Both the position numbers and the translations under genes were made by a program. The notes under the pieces are model-generated. The model was given only the letters and a program-made list of their open reading frames with translations, searched no databases and was not told the DNA's origin. Shown in pieces: positions 5,190 through 5,206 of a DNA stretch of 5,206 nt. The stretch is taken from contig URTG01000129.1 in NCBI GenBank assembly GCA_900550705.1, positions 1-5,206 on the forward strand. The letters run 5' to 3'. This DNA comes from an uncultured Eubacteriales bacterium. Its GTDB lineage: Bacteria; Bacillota; Clostridia; Oscillospirales; Oscillospiraceae. Position 1 is the first letter of the stretch, and the number at the start of each line of letters is the position of its first letter.

Positions 5190-5206
5190 GCGAGTGTAGC
5201 TCATCT
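5190..5206 (+). tRNA. 5' end of a tRNA gene, cut by the window edge
   Basis: The last 17 bases fit the start of a tRNA: a seven-base acceptor strand GCGAGTG (5190-5196), T8 and A9, then the D-stem strand GCTC (5199-5202) followed by A14. The strong promoter directly upstream supports this. The anticodon lies outside the window, so the identity cannot be read; glycine is a guess from the acceptor sequence alone. Other tRNA genes may follow in the same transcript. Confidence 0.75.

Noticed and set aside
3750..5204. A 484-codon open frame antisense to thiC
   Set aside because: It is a shadow of the GC-rich codon usage of thiC. The protein is low-complexity, rich in Gly, Ala, Val, His and Asp, shows no family motif and has no ribosome binding site; it also covers the thiC terminator and the tRNA promoter.
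1..5206. CRISPR array, phage genes or an insertion sequence
   Set aside because: No regularly spaced direct repeats, no transposase or integrase motifs and no phage proteins were seen on either strand.

Overview
The window is chromosomal DNA from a GC-rich, anaerobic-type member of the Bacillota, most likely a gut Oscillospiraceae relative. This is an inference. It rests on strong AGGAGG-type ribosome binding sites, near-consensus sigma-A promoters, a short (435-residue) ThiC, a GC-rich thi operon beside AT-richer spacers, and a palindromic repeat at the left edge that I recall (unchecked) from such genomes. No assignment below genus or family level is claimed.

Layout. Bases 1-352 contain no gene: they hold a composite palindromic repeat (about 1-204), then featureless AT-richer DNA, then a perfect 13-bp terminator hairpin (324-353). 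Two genes follow on the minus strand: a 66-residue DUF378 membrane protein (353-553, with a TTG start) and a cytidine deaminase, cdd (673-1071). The 350-bp divergent spacer between cdd and thiM carries a candidate cdd promoter, a near-consensus promoter for the thi operon (1195-1223), a TPP riboswitch (core about 1261-1336), and its attenuator, made of a 6-bp antiterminator hairpin and a long intrinsic terminator (1355-1400). The plus-strand operon thiM-thiE-thiD-thiC (1422-5075) follows. The first three genes overlap by 13-14 bases. thiD and thiC are separated by a 96-base spacer that can fold into a three-way junction ending in a U-tract. A strong terminator (5082-5126) closes the operon, and a near-perfect promoter then drives a tRNA gene cut by the window end.

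Function. ThiC makes the pyrimidine HMP-P, ThiD phosphorylates it to HMP-PP, ThiM phosphorylates salvaged thiazole alcohol, and ThiE joins the two into thiamine monophosphate. The riboswitch should switch the whole set off when thiamine pyrophosphate is plentiful. No genes for thiazole synthesis (thiG, thiS, thiF, thiH) or for thiL lie in the window, so locally this is a 'make the pyrimidine, salvage the thiazole' arrangement. The genes themselves are recognisable families. The least explained sequence is the structured thiD-thiC spacer, followed by the left-edge repeat and the DUF378 leader.
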